DNA of 8,146 nt from Bacillota bacterium (GTDB lineage Bacteria > Bacillota > Clostridia > Peptostreptococcales > Anaerovoracaceae): NCBI GenBank assembly GCA_017619985.1, contig JAFZRG010000122.1:1-8146 (forward strand). Reading direction: 5' to 3'. The translations under genes were made by a program, and so were the position numbers. Under the pieces are notes generated by a model. It did no database searches. It saw only the letters and a list, made by a program, of their open reading frames with translations, and was not told the origin of the DNA. Below are positions 1 through 5,530 of this stretch, piece after piece. Each line of letters begins with the position of its first letter. Position 1 is the first letter of the stretch.

Positions 1-7
1 ATAGCTC

Positions 8-36
8 TTGCACTTCTTGCTTCGCGGGTATAAAAT
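8..36 (+). promoter_or_regulatory. Candidate promoter of glgB
   Basis: A possible -35 element TTGCAC (8-13) is followed after 17 bases by a possible -10 element TAAAAT (31-36). This would start transcription near 43 and give a leader of about 70 bases before glgB. The -10 is close to consensus but the -35 matches only in TTG, so this is a moderate call. An alternative -10, TATAAA at 29-34, has a less favourable spacing of 15. The leader holds short competing inverted repeats (GAGAC/GTCTC and CGGAG/CTCCG around 51-70) that are too small to name as a regulator. Confidence 0.4.
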
Positions 37-111
37 AACTGTGTTCGGGAAGAGACGGAGCGGTCTCCGATCCTTTCTCAGAAAACTATACAATGAAAGG
101 AAGGTCAAAGC

Positions 112-2007
112 ATGGGACTTTTTACTGAGCTCGACAGTCGCCTCTTCCATGAGGGAAAAAACTACGAGAGCTACAAAAAAATGGGCGCGCATATCCTGGA
201 GAAAGATTGCGTTTCGGGCACGAATTTCGCGGTCTGGGCGCCGCATGCACAGAGCGTCTCGGTAATGACCTCAAAAACCGGCTGGGACGAGGAGCTTCCG
301 CTGCAGCCCTCTGAGGCTGACCCCGGCATCTGGGAGGTCTTTGTTCCCGGCGTGGGCGAGGGCGACGTGTACCGCTATGTGGTTCTCGGCGCGGACGGCG
401 GACGTCGGCTGAAATCCGACCCCTACGCATTCCTTTCCGAGCTGCGTCCGGCCAACGCCTCCATCGTCATGCCGCTGGACAGCTACGTCTGGAACGACGC
501 GGAGCATCAGGCGAAGAAGGAGAATAAAACCGTCCGGGATCGCCCCATGGCCATCTATGAGGTCCATCTGGGCTCATGGAAAAAGGACTTTAAGGGCGAA
601 GACGACTACATGGGCTTCCTCAACTACCGGGATCTGGCGGACCAGCTGGCGGAATACGTCAAATGGATGGGCTTTACCCATGTGGAGCTCATGGGCATCT
701 GCGAGCATCCCTTCGACGGCTCCTGGGGGTACCAGGTCACCGGCTTCTACTCCCCGAACAGCCGTCACGGCAAGCCGGACGACCTGCGCTATCTGATCGA
801 CCGGCTGCACCAGGCCGGGATCCAGGTGATCCTGGACTTCGTTCCCGCGCATTTCCCCAAGGACAGTTACGGCCTGGGCGAGTTTGACGGCTCGCCGCTG
901 TACGAATCCGCCGACCCGCTGCGGGCGGAGTACCCGGAATGGGGCACCTTCGCCTTTGACCACGGCAAGCCCGAGGTGCGCTCCTTCCTGATCTCCAGCG
1001 CCTTCTACTGGATCCGGGAGTTCCACATCGACGCCCTGCGCGTGGACGCGGTAGCGGCCATGCTGTACGCCAGCTTCTCCCGCTATCTGTGGCGGCCCAA
1101 CGTCCACGGCGGCAACATCAACCTTGAGAGCGAAGGCTTCCTGAAGCAGCTGAACGAGGCAGTCAACGAGCTGACCCCGGCCTACATGATCGCGGAGGAC
1201 TCCTCCACCATCGCCGGCATCACCGACCCCGTCAGCGAGGGCGGCATCGGCTTCAACTTCAAATGGGACATGGGCTGGATGAACGACACCCTTCGCTACA
1301 TCGGCGTCGAGCCGAAGTACCGCGAGGGCATGCACAAGGTCCTGACCCACACCGCGGACTATGTCTTTGAGGAGGATTTCGTCCTTCCGCTGAGCCACGA
1401 CGAGGTCGTCCACCTGAAGAAGTCTCTGCTGCAAAAGGCCCCCGGCACGCCCGAGGAGCAGCTGGAGGGGCTCAAGACCCTGCTGACCTGGCAGTTTACC
1501 CATCCCGGCAAGAAGCTCCTCTTCATGGGCCAGGAGTTCGGACAGGAGGCAGAATGGTCCGAGGCCAAGTCCCTCGACTGGAAGCTGGCTGACAAGCCCG
1601 ACCACCGCGACATCCTGCTCAGCGTGCAGAAGCTGCTGAAGCTGTACAAGCAGTATCCTTGCCTGTACAGCGACTCCCGCGACGAAAAGACCTTCGAGTG
1701 GGTCAACCGCAACGACAAGGAGCGGAACATCCTCTCGTTTATCCGCCGCAACCCCTGGAACTATAACGGCGCGATCCTGGTGATCTGCAACTTCTCCGAC
1801 AAGTGCTACCCCTACTACACCGTAGGCGTGCCCTGCGAGGGAAGCTATGAGCGGATCTTCAGCACCTGCGAGGCGGCCGAGGAGGCCGAGGCCCCCGGGA
1901 GAGAGAAGCTGCGCCTGGCAAAGGAAGAGGAGTGCGATAAGCTGCCCTTCTGTCTCCAGTTCGAGCTGCGGCCATTCGAAGCCGTGCTCTTCGCCTTCCC
2001 CGGATAA
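112..2007 (+). CDS. glgB: 1,4-alpha-glucan branching enzyme (GH13), glycogen synthesis
   Basis: This cytoplasmic enzyme cuts alpha-1,4 links in a growing glucan and re-attaches the piece through an alpha-1,6 bond, making the branches of glycogen. The 631-residue length is usual for clostridial GlgB. An N-terminal CBM48-type domain (about residues 20-125, with FAVWAPHAQSVSV) precedes a GH13 catalytic barrel (about 150-510) and a C-terminal beta domain. Four GH13 motifs are visible: region I DFVPAHF (from D242), region II ALRVDAVAAMLY with nucleophile D312, region III IAEDSS with acid/base E362, and region IV LSHDEVVH with H429 and D430. The bacterial AEEST motif is AEDSS here, which still keeps the catalytic Glu. 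The ATG at 112 has the site AGGAAGG (98-104) seven bases upstream. No other glycogen gene (glgA, glgC, glgD, glgP) is visible nearby, and a terminator closes the unit. All key residues are intact. Confidence 0.96.
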   Translation: MGLFTELDSRLFHEGKNYESYKKMGAHILEKDCVSGTNFAVWAPHAQSVSVMTSKTGWDEELPLQPSEADPGIWEVFVPGVGEGDVYRYVVLGADGGRRLKSDPYAFLSELRPANASIVMPLDSYVWNDAEHQAKKENKTVRDRPMAIYEVHLGSWKKDFKGEDDYMGFLNYRDLADQLAEYVKWMGFTHVELMGICEHPFDGSWGYQVTGFYSPNSRHGKPDDLRYLIDRLHQAGIQVILDFVPAHFPKDSYGLGEFDGSPLYESADPLRAEYPEWGTFAFDHGKPEVRSFLISSAFYWIREFHIDALRVDAVAAMLYASFSRYLWRPNVHGGNINLESEGFLKQLNEAVNELTPAYMIAEDSSTIAGITDPVSEGGIGFNFKWDMGWMNDTLRYIGVEPKYREGMHKVLTHTADYVFEEDFVLPLSHDEVVHLKKSLLQKAPGTPEEQLEGLKTLLTWQFTHPGKKLLFMGQEFGQEAEWSEAKSLDWKLADKPDHRDILLSVQKLLKLYKQYPCLYSDSRDEKTFEWVNRNDKERNILSFIRRNPWNYNGAILVICNFSDKCYPYYTVGVPCEGSYERIFSTCEAAEEAEAPGREKLRLAKEEECDKLPFCLQFELRPFEAVLFAFPG

Positions 2008-2082
2008 CAGGAGAAGCGTTTTCCGAAGGCCTCTTTCATCAAGGGGACGGCCTTCGCGGACACGAACAGTTCCATTTTGATA

Positions 2083-2123
2083 AAAACCCGGTAAAGCGGA
2101 CGGTCCGCTTTACCGGGTTTTTT
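2083..2123 (+). terminator. Strong intrinsic terminator after glgB
   Basis: An 18-bp perfect stem (left arm 2083-2100, right arm 2104-2121) with a CGG loop runs into a T-tract at 2118-2123, 75 bases after the glgB stop. The A-run on the left arm pairs with the T-run, so the hairpin could also act on the opposite strand. A second, smaller inverted repeat (CGAAGGCC at 2024-2031 with GGCCTTCG at 2049-2056) lies between the stop codon and the terminator. It has no T-tract and may only structure the 3' end of the transcript. Confidence 0.93.
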
Positions 2124-2197
2124 ATGCACCGGAGGCTGATCGCCCGAATCTGCGGGATCCGCAGCATTTTGTATCACAAGAATGCTTCCTCTCTCCG

Positions 2198-2226
2198 TTG
2201 ACAATGAAAGCCGATTGTGATATATT
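2198..2226 (+). promoter_or_regulatory. Near-consensus sigma-70/sigma-A type promoter
   Basis: A perfect -35 TTGACA (2198-2203), an exact 17-base spacer and a -10 TATATT (2221-2226) make this the best promoter in the window. Transcription would start near 2233, giving a leader of about 95 bases. It points at the short frame starting at 2328, which has a strong ribosome binding site but is only 17 codons long. The promoter therefore appears to have lost its gene. The leader contains a small hairpin (TGGCTC 2294-2299 with GAGCCA 2309-2314) just before the ribosome binding site. Confidence 0.75.
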
Positions 2227-2327
2227 GATTTTTGTGAAAAGTCAATAAAACTCTTCGCGGTTATTCCGAATTGACTGGGCAATTATACAAAGCTGGCTCT
2301 TGCTATTTGAGCCAAAAAGGAGGAATT

Positions 2328-2381
2328 ATGGCAAACGCGTATTTCACCATCAAACGGCCTGAGAACGACGCTTTCGATTAG
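2328..2381 (+). pseudogene. Severed 5' end of a gene, possibly 1-pyrroline-5-carboxylate dehydrogenase
   Basis: The frame encodes only MANAYFTIKRPENDAFD and then TAG. It has a full set of expression signals: the promoter at 2198-2226 and the site AAGGAGG at 2317-2323, four bases before the ATG. From memory, the opening (M-A/N-NAYF...PEN) resembles the N-terminus of clostridial glutamate-gamma-semialdehyde (1-pyrroline-5-carboxylate) dehydrogenases, which continue PENEPV..YAPGS. That comparison rests on about 13 residues and is tentative. Family-like sequence stops around 2367-2378, where a direct repeat begins that recurs at 3258-3267. I see no continuation of the dehydrogenase in any frame downstream. 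The alternative is a genuine small peptide or leader peptide, but no coupled gene follows on this strand. Confidence 0.45.
2371..2380 (+). repeat. Left copy of imperfect 10-bp direct repeat flanking the foreign segment
   Basis: CTTTCGATTA here matches CTTTCAATTA at 3258-3267 in 9 of 10 positions and in the same orientation. It sits where the dehydrogenase-like frame at 2328 loses its family resemblance. It could be a remnant of a recombination core site or a target duplication, or only microhomology used in a rearrangement. Confidence 0.35.
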
Positions 2382-2407
2382 TGACATATATTTCACCAAA
2401 TAATAGA

Positions 2408-2444
2408 AAACAGCGGCAGCCTTCATGGAAGGCTACCGCTGTTT
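2408..2444 (-). terminator. Hairpin terminator, probably bidirectional, after the leftward genes
   Basis: Sixteen-base arms (2408-2423 and 2429-2444) flank a 5-base loop. Read on the minus strand, every position pairs if one G-U is allowed, and a T-rich run follows (TTTTCTATTATTT). Read on the plus strand, the same position is a C-A mismatch, followed by TTTAGTTTTT. The better fit on the minus strand suggests it evolved to end the leftward transcript of the unknown gene at 2525-3013. It would also stop rightward transcription from the orphan promoter at 2198. Confidence 0.8.
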
Positions 2445-2514
2445 AGTTTTTCTGACGGGATGATTCTTGTCTTTCTCTGTTTGGTATTTCTCATAGATTC
2501 CGTCTCACTGACGC

Positions 2515-2548
2515 TTCGGCTCGGTCACGCTCTGGTGACCGGGCCGAA
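2515..2548. repeat. 14-bp inverted repeat spanning the end of the unknown gene
   Basis: The left arm 2515-2528 and right arm 2535-2548 form a 14-bp stem with one G-T wobble (2521/2542) around the loop GCTCTG. It covers the last eight codons and the stop of the leftward gene. Neither strand has a T-tract after the stem, so it is not a standard intrinsic terminator, and a real terminator lies about 70 bases further on. It might be an element end, an mRNA-stabilising hairpin or a protein-binding site; the sequence does not decide. Confidence 0.6.
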
Positions 2549-3013
2549 AAGCCAAGCAACGCCGTGCAGGATGCTGCCGACTTCAATGAGACCTTCATGA
2601 CGGAGATAAAGCTGCAGGGTCATTTCCAGGGTCTCCACCTTCAGACAGTAGTTGGGCTGGTTTTCATTTGCCTCGGGGTCGGTATCGACCTCGAGCACGG
2701 TGCCCACGAACAGAATATGGGCACTCTCCTCAAAAGGCTCCCCCGCATCCTTCGGAGGAAAGGTCCCCATGGGAATCATGGAGGGAACGGCCATCTTGGA
2801 ACCGGCGGCATACATAGCCTCCGCCGTGGAGTAGACGTCTACTTGGCTGCCGATGCCATAGAGCTCAACCTTGCAGCATTCTCCATCCTGCAGATCAAAG
2901 TCCGTGCCGTCCTCGGCAAAGATGTTGACGGGGATTCCGGACTCGGCCGTCTCCAGCCGGGCCATCTGCCCATCCTCACAGTCCGCAAAGTAACGAAAAA
3001 CAAACTTGCTCAT
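2525..3013 (-). CDS. Unknown 162-residue acidic protein
   Basis: I do not recognise this family. The protein is acidic, with no signal peptide or membrane segment, so it is probably cytoplasmic. The N-terminal half has an alternating pattern (KFVFRYFADCEDG, then IPVNIFAEDGTDFDL). The C-terminal half (about residues 95-160) has strand-like blocks ILFVGTVLEV, YCLKVETLEM and a closing GSILHGVAWLFGPV. This pattern would suit a small beta-barrel such as an OB fold, but that is inference from appearance only. The ATG at 3013 has AGAAGG (3026-3021) seven bases upstream, and an in-frame TGA directly precedes it, which fixes the start. The start overlaps the stop of the integrase fragment as ATGA, which suggests co-translation. 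A 14-bp hairpin covers its 3' end and a terminator follows. Its place beside an integrase remnant suggests cargo of a mobile element. Confidence 0.7.
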   Translation of the reverse strand: MSKFVFRYFADCEDGQMARLETAESGIPVNIFAEDGTDFDLQDGECCKVELYGIGSQVDVYSTAEAMYAAGSKMAVPSMIPMGTFPPKDAGEPFEESAHILFVGTVLEVDTDPEANENQPNYCLKVETLEMTLQLYLRHEGLIEVGSILHGVAWLFGPVTRA

Positions 3014-3264
3014 TCAATATCCTTCTTGGGTACTCCACCTTTAGCGTTGATCTTCGCAGTCGGATTATCCCGAATCAGGTTGCTGTACTGAGCAGAGTAG
3101 AAGATGCTCATAAATAGCATGTTGACTAGGTTGTACGTAGCGCTCGATCTTTTCGAGACAGCCACCATAGCCAGCTTGATATCGTCAGCAGTCACGTCCG
3201 ACATATACATATCACCAAGCGGTTTGACTATGTAGTTTTTAACTGCAAGACGATAGCCTTTCAA
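3010..3264 (-). pseudogene. Tyrosine recombinase/phage-type integrase fragment (core-binding domain only)
   Basis: The 84-codon frame matches the SAM-like N-terminal core-binding domain of tyrosine integrases. Its hallmarks are YRLAVKNYIVKPLGDMYMSD, the I-K helix, SATYNLVNMLFMSIFYSAQ, LIRDNPTAKI and the linker KGGVPKKDIE that normally leads into the catalytic domain. The catalytic domain with its R...HxxR...Y residues is absent, because the frame stops with TGA right after the linker. The arm-binding N-terminus is missing too: an in-frame TAA immediately precedes the TTG at 3264, so the first residue is inside the domain rather than a natural start. Full-length relatives have about 350-400 residues. 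As it stands it cannot catalyse recombination. Its stop overlaps the next gene's ATG (ATGA, 3013-3010). The composition is lower in GC than the flanks. Confidence 0.8.
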
Positions 3265-3267
3265 TTA
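3258..3267 (+). repeat. Right copy of imperfect 10-bp direct repeat at the integrase/GH2 junction
   Basis: CTTTCAATTA matches CTTTCGATTA at 2371-2380 in 9 of 10 bases. The copy lies exactly where the leftward integrase fragment begins (TTG at 3264, preceded by TAA) and where rightward GH2-like coding begins (in-frame codons from about 3266). It marks a junction between two unrelated sequences. Confidence 0.35.
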
Positions 3268-3289
3268 TTTCGACGAAAGCTGCTATCAG

Positions 3290-5530
3290 ATGATCAGCGG
3301 CTACCGGAAGAGATTTACGGCGCCGGCGGAATGGAAAGGAAAGCACTTGGAGCTCACGTTCGGCGGGGCTGCGCACGAGGCAATGGTCTATGTGAACGGA
3401 GCAAAGGCGATGACCCACGCCTGCGGCTACACCGCGTTTTCAATAGACCTGACAGACAGACTGCGTTACGGAGAAGAGAACCTCATCGCCGTGCGCCTCG
3501 ACAGCTGCGAAAGTCTGAATATCCCGCCCTTCGGACACGTGATCGACTACATGACCTACGGCGGCCTCTACCGCGAGGTTTTCCTCGTGGTGACGGAGCG
3601 GGCGAGGTTTGCTGACGTGTTCCTTCGCACGGAAGGAAGCGCGGATGCGCCGGAACTCGTGACCAGCCTGGAAACCGAAAACCCGGATGGCCGCGATCTG
3701 CGCGTCCGCCAGCAGGTACTGGACGGCGAGAGCGTGCTGTTTTCCTGCGAAACCCCTCTGGCTGAGCAGCTGCGTCTGGATGTACCCGGGGTCACGCTCT
3801 GGAGCCCGGACTGCCCGAAGTTATATACGGTGTGCACGGAACTTGCGGACGCTGCGTCCGGAAAGATCCTGGACCGCGTGGACATAAGGTTCGGCTTCCG
3901 CTTCGCGGAATTCCGCGCGGACGGGTTCTATCTCAACGGGGAAAAGCTGAAGATCGTCGGACTCAACCGCCATCAGAGCTATCCCTACGCCGGTTACGCG
4001 ATGCCTGCGTCCATGCAGGCCTTCGACGCGCGCATCCTGAAGGAAGAACTCGCGCTGAACGCGGTCAGAACTTCGCATTACCCGCAGTCGCACGCGTTTC
4101 TCGACGCCTGCGACGAGCTGGGCCTGCTTGTGTTCACGGAGATCCCGGGCTGGCAGAACATCGGCGACGCGGCCTGGCAGGACCAGGCCGTACGCAACAC
4201 CGAGGAGATGGTGACCCAGTACCGCAACCACCCTTCCATCATCCTCTGGGGCGTGCGGGTCAACGAATCGCAGGACAACGACGGCCTCTACGCGAGAACC
4301 AACAGCGCCGCGCACCGGCTAGACCCGTCGCGGCAGACCGGCGGCGTCCGCTATCTCAAGAAGAGCAGCCTGCTCGAAGACGTCTATACGTACAACGACT
4401 TCCTGCACAGCGGAGACAACCCCGGCTGTGACCCGAAAAGAGCCGTCACGAGCGACATGGCCAAAGGCTATCTCGTGACCGAATACTGCGGCCACATGTA
4501 CCCGACGAAGCCATACGACGACGAGGAGCAGCGCACGAACCACATGCTGCGCCATGCGAAAGTCCTGAACGATATCGCGAAGGAAAGCGATATCGCCGGC
4601 AGCCTCGGCTGGTGCCTGTTCGATTACAATACGCACAAGGATTTCGGTAGCGGCGACCGCATCTGCTACCACGGTGTGACGGACATGTTCCGCAACGCCA
4701 AGCTCGCCGCGGCTGTCTATGCCGTGCAGGGCAAAGATACGATACTCGAAGTATCGTCCTCCATGGACATCGGCGAGCATCCGGCGTCGAACCGCGGGGC
4801 TGTCTGGATCGTCAGCAACGCCGACAGCGTGCGCATGTATAAGAACGGCCGCCTGCTGAAGGAATACTTCCCGCAGGATTCGCCTTACAAGCATCTGGCG
4901 CACGGTCCCGTGATGGCCGACGATTTCATCGGTAACGCGCTTGAAGAAAACGAAGGCTTCCGCCCGAAGCAGGCGGAAGCCGCAAAGAAGATCTTAAATT
5001 ATGTGGCGCTTCATGGGCAGGACCGCCTGCCGCCGGCCATCCTCGCGCAGGCCGCGAAGTGCGTAGCGCTATACGGGATGAAGCCGGACGACGCCGTGAC
5101 GCTCTATCAGAAATACGTGGGCGACTGGGGCGGCGCCGCGACGGAATACCGCTTCGAGGCAATGAAGGACGGCAAAGTCGTAAAGACTGTCGTCAAGTCC
5201 CCAGCCAAGAAAGTGCTGCTCGACGTGAGGGTCAGCAGCGTGGAACTGACGGAGCGTGCCACGTACGACGTCTCCGCCGTACGCATCCGTGCAATCGACG
5301 AAAACGGCAGCGTGCTCCCCTTCTTCAGCGAGCCTCTGTTTTTCGAAACAGAAGGGCCCATTGAACTGATCGGACCGCATGCTGCTTCCTTAAAAGGAGG
5401 CATGGGCGGGACCTACGTAAAAACGCTCCGCGGCAAGACCGGCGAAGCGTCGCTTACGATACGTTCTCTTCAGGCGGAACCGGTCACGGTCCGGTTTACG
5501 GTCACGGACGGGCGGAAGGCGCAGCTGTAA
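3290..5530 (+). CDS. GH2 beta-galactosidase-type glycoside hydrolase, 5'-truncated (possible pseudogene)
   Basis: The protein belongs to glycoside hydrolase family 2, which removes beta-linked sugars (galactose most often) with retention. From the ATG at 3290 there is a partial sugar-binding sandwich domain (about residues 1-100, with VYVNG), an immunoglobulin-like domain (about 105-205), a TIM barrel (about 206-480) and a beta-rich C-terminal part. The barrel holds acid/base E326 in WGVRVNES and nucleophile E398 in LVTEYCGH, plus NRHQSYPYAGYAMP and GWCLFDYNTH, so the active site looks intact. The 5' end is not. GH2-like codons (YFDESCYQ) continue in frame upstream of the ATG to about 3266, where sequence of a leftward integrase begins. 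An in-frame TAG lies at 3254. Perhaps 60-80 N-terminal residues are lost, and no ribosome binding site or clear promoter precedes the ATG, so expression is doubtful. The natural-looking C-terminus overlaps the convergent GH13 gene by 29 bases. Substrate is unproven. Confidence 0.85.
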   Translation: MISGYRKRFTAPAEWKGKHLELTFGGAAHEAMVYVNGAKAMTHACGYTAFSIDLTDRLRYGEENLIAVRLDSCESLNIPPFGHVIDYMTYGGLYREVFLVVTERARFADVFLRTEGSADAPELVTSLETENPDGRDLRVRQQVLDGESVLFSCETPLAEQLRLDVPGVTLWSPDCPKLYTVCTELADAASGKILDRVDIRFGFRFAEFRADGFYLNGEKLKIVGLNRHQSYPYAGYAMPASMQAFDARILKEELALNAVRTSHYPQSHAFLDACDELGLLVFTEIPGWQNIGDAAWQDQAVRNTEEMVTQYRNHPSIILWGVRVNESQDNDGLYARTNSAAHRLDPSRQTGGVRYLKKSSLLEDVYTYNDFLHSGDNPGCDPKRAVTSDMAKGYLVTEYCGHMYPTKPYDDEEQRTNHMLRHAKVLNDIAKESDIAGSLGWCLFDYNTHKDFGSGDRICYHGVTDMFRNAKLAAAVYAVQGKDTILEVSSSMDIGEHPASNRGAVWIVSNADSVRMYKNGRLLKEYFPQDSPYKHLAHGPVMADDFIGNALEENEGFRPKQAEAAKKILNYVALHGQDRLPPAILAQAAKCVALYGMKPDDAVTLYQKYVGDWGGAATEYRFEAMKDGKVVKTVVKSPAKKVLLDVRVSSVELTERATYDVSAVRIRAIDENGSVLPFFSEPLFFETEGPIELIGPHAASLKGGMGGTYVKTLRGKTGEASLTIRSLQAEPVTVRFTVTDGRKAQL

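Larger units (their letters stand above)
2381..3264. mobile_element. Remnant of an integrative element or rearrangement scar
   Basis: This segment separates two unrelated broken genes: the dehydrogenase-like 5' end on the left and the GH2 gene on the right. It contains a truncated tyrosine integrase, an unknown cargo-like gene and two hairpins, all best read on the minus strand. Hand counts of three 60-base rows in the integrase part (3061-3240) give 43%, 50% and 42% GC, against 63% for a row inside the GH2 gene (4201-4260), which suggests a different origin. Similar 10-base repeats lie at the two borders. No intact recombinase remains, so the segment cannot move by itself. Because the two flanks are different genes, a simple single insertion does not explain it. 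A deletion or a mis-joined assembly must also be considered. Confidence 0.5.

Noticed and set aside
574..1605. 343-codon minus-strand frame opposite glgB
   Set aside because: Antisense shadow of a well-supported gene, with no family resemblance and no start signals of note.
2233..2327. Possible riboswitch in the 95-base leader after the orphan promoter
   Set aside because: Only one 6-bp hairpin is visible, with no conserved aptamer core and no terminator/antiterminator pair.
2340..2398. Direct repeat TATTTCACCA at 2340-2349 and 2389-2398
   Set aside because: The first copy codes for part of the family-like N-terminus (YFT) and the second lies in AT-rich intergenic DNA. There are only two copies and no further structure.
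2515..2548. Integron attC site
   Set aside because: The hairpin lacks the GTTRRRY/RYYYAAC core boxes and the extrahelical bases expected, and the integrase fragment is of the Tn916/phage type, not IntI.
2564..3091. 175-codon plus-strand frame opposite the unknown gene
   Set aside because: The minus-strand frame has a good ribosome binding site, a coupled start and a matching terminator. The plus-strand frame has none of these, though since the minus-strand protein is itself unknown, this is judged on signals rather than homology.
4571..4757. Two perfect 8-bp inverted repeats inside the GH2 gene (4571-4594 and 4739-4757)
   Set aside because: Both lie in conserved GH2 coding sequence (the DIA...SDIAG stretch and DTILEV) and are most simply codon coincidences.
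5478..5496. Terminator for the GH13 operon
   Set aside because: The stem has only 6 bp and no T-tract follows on the minus strand.
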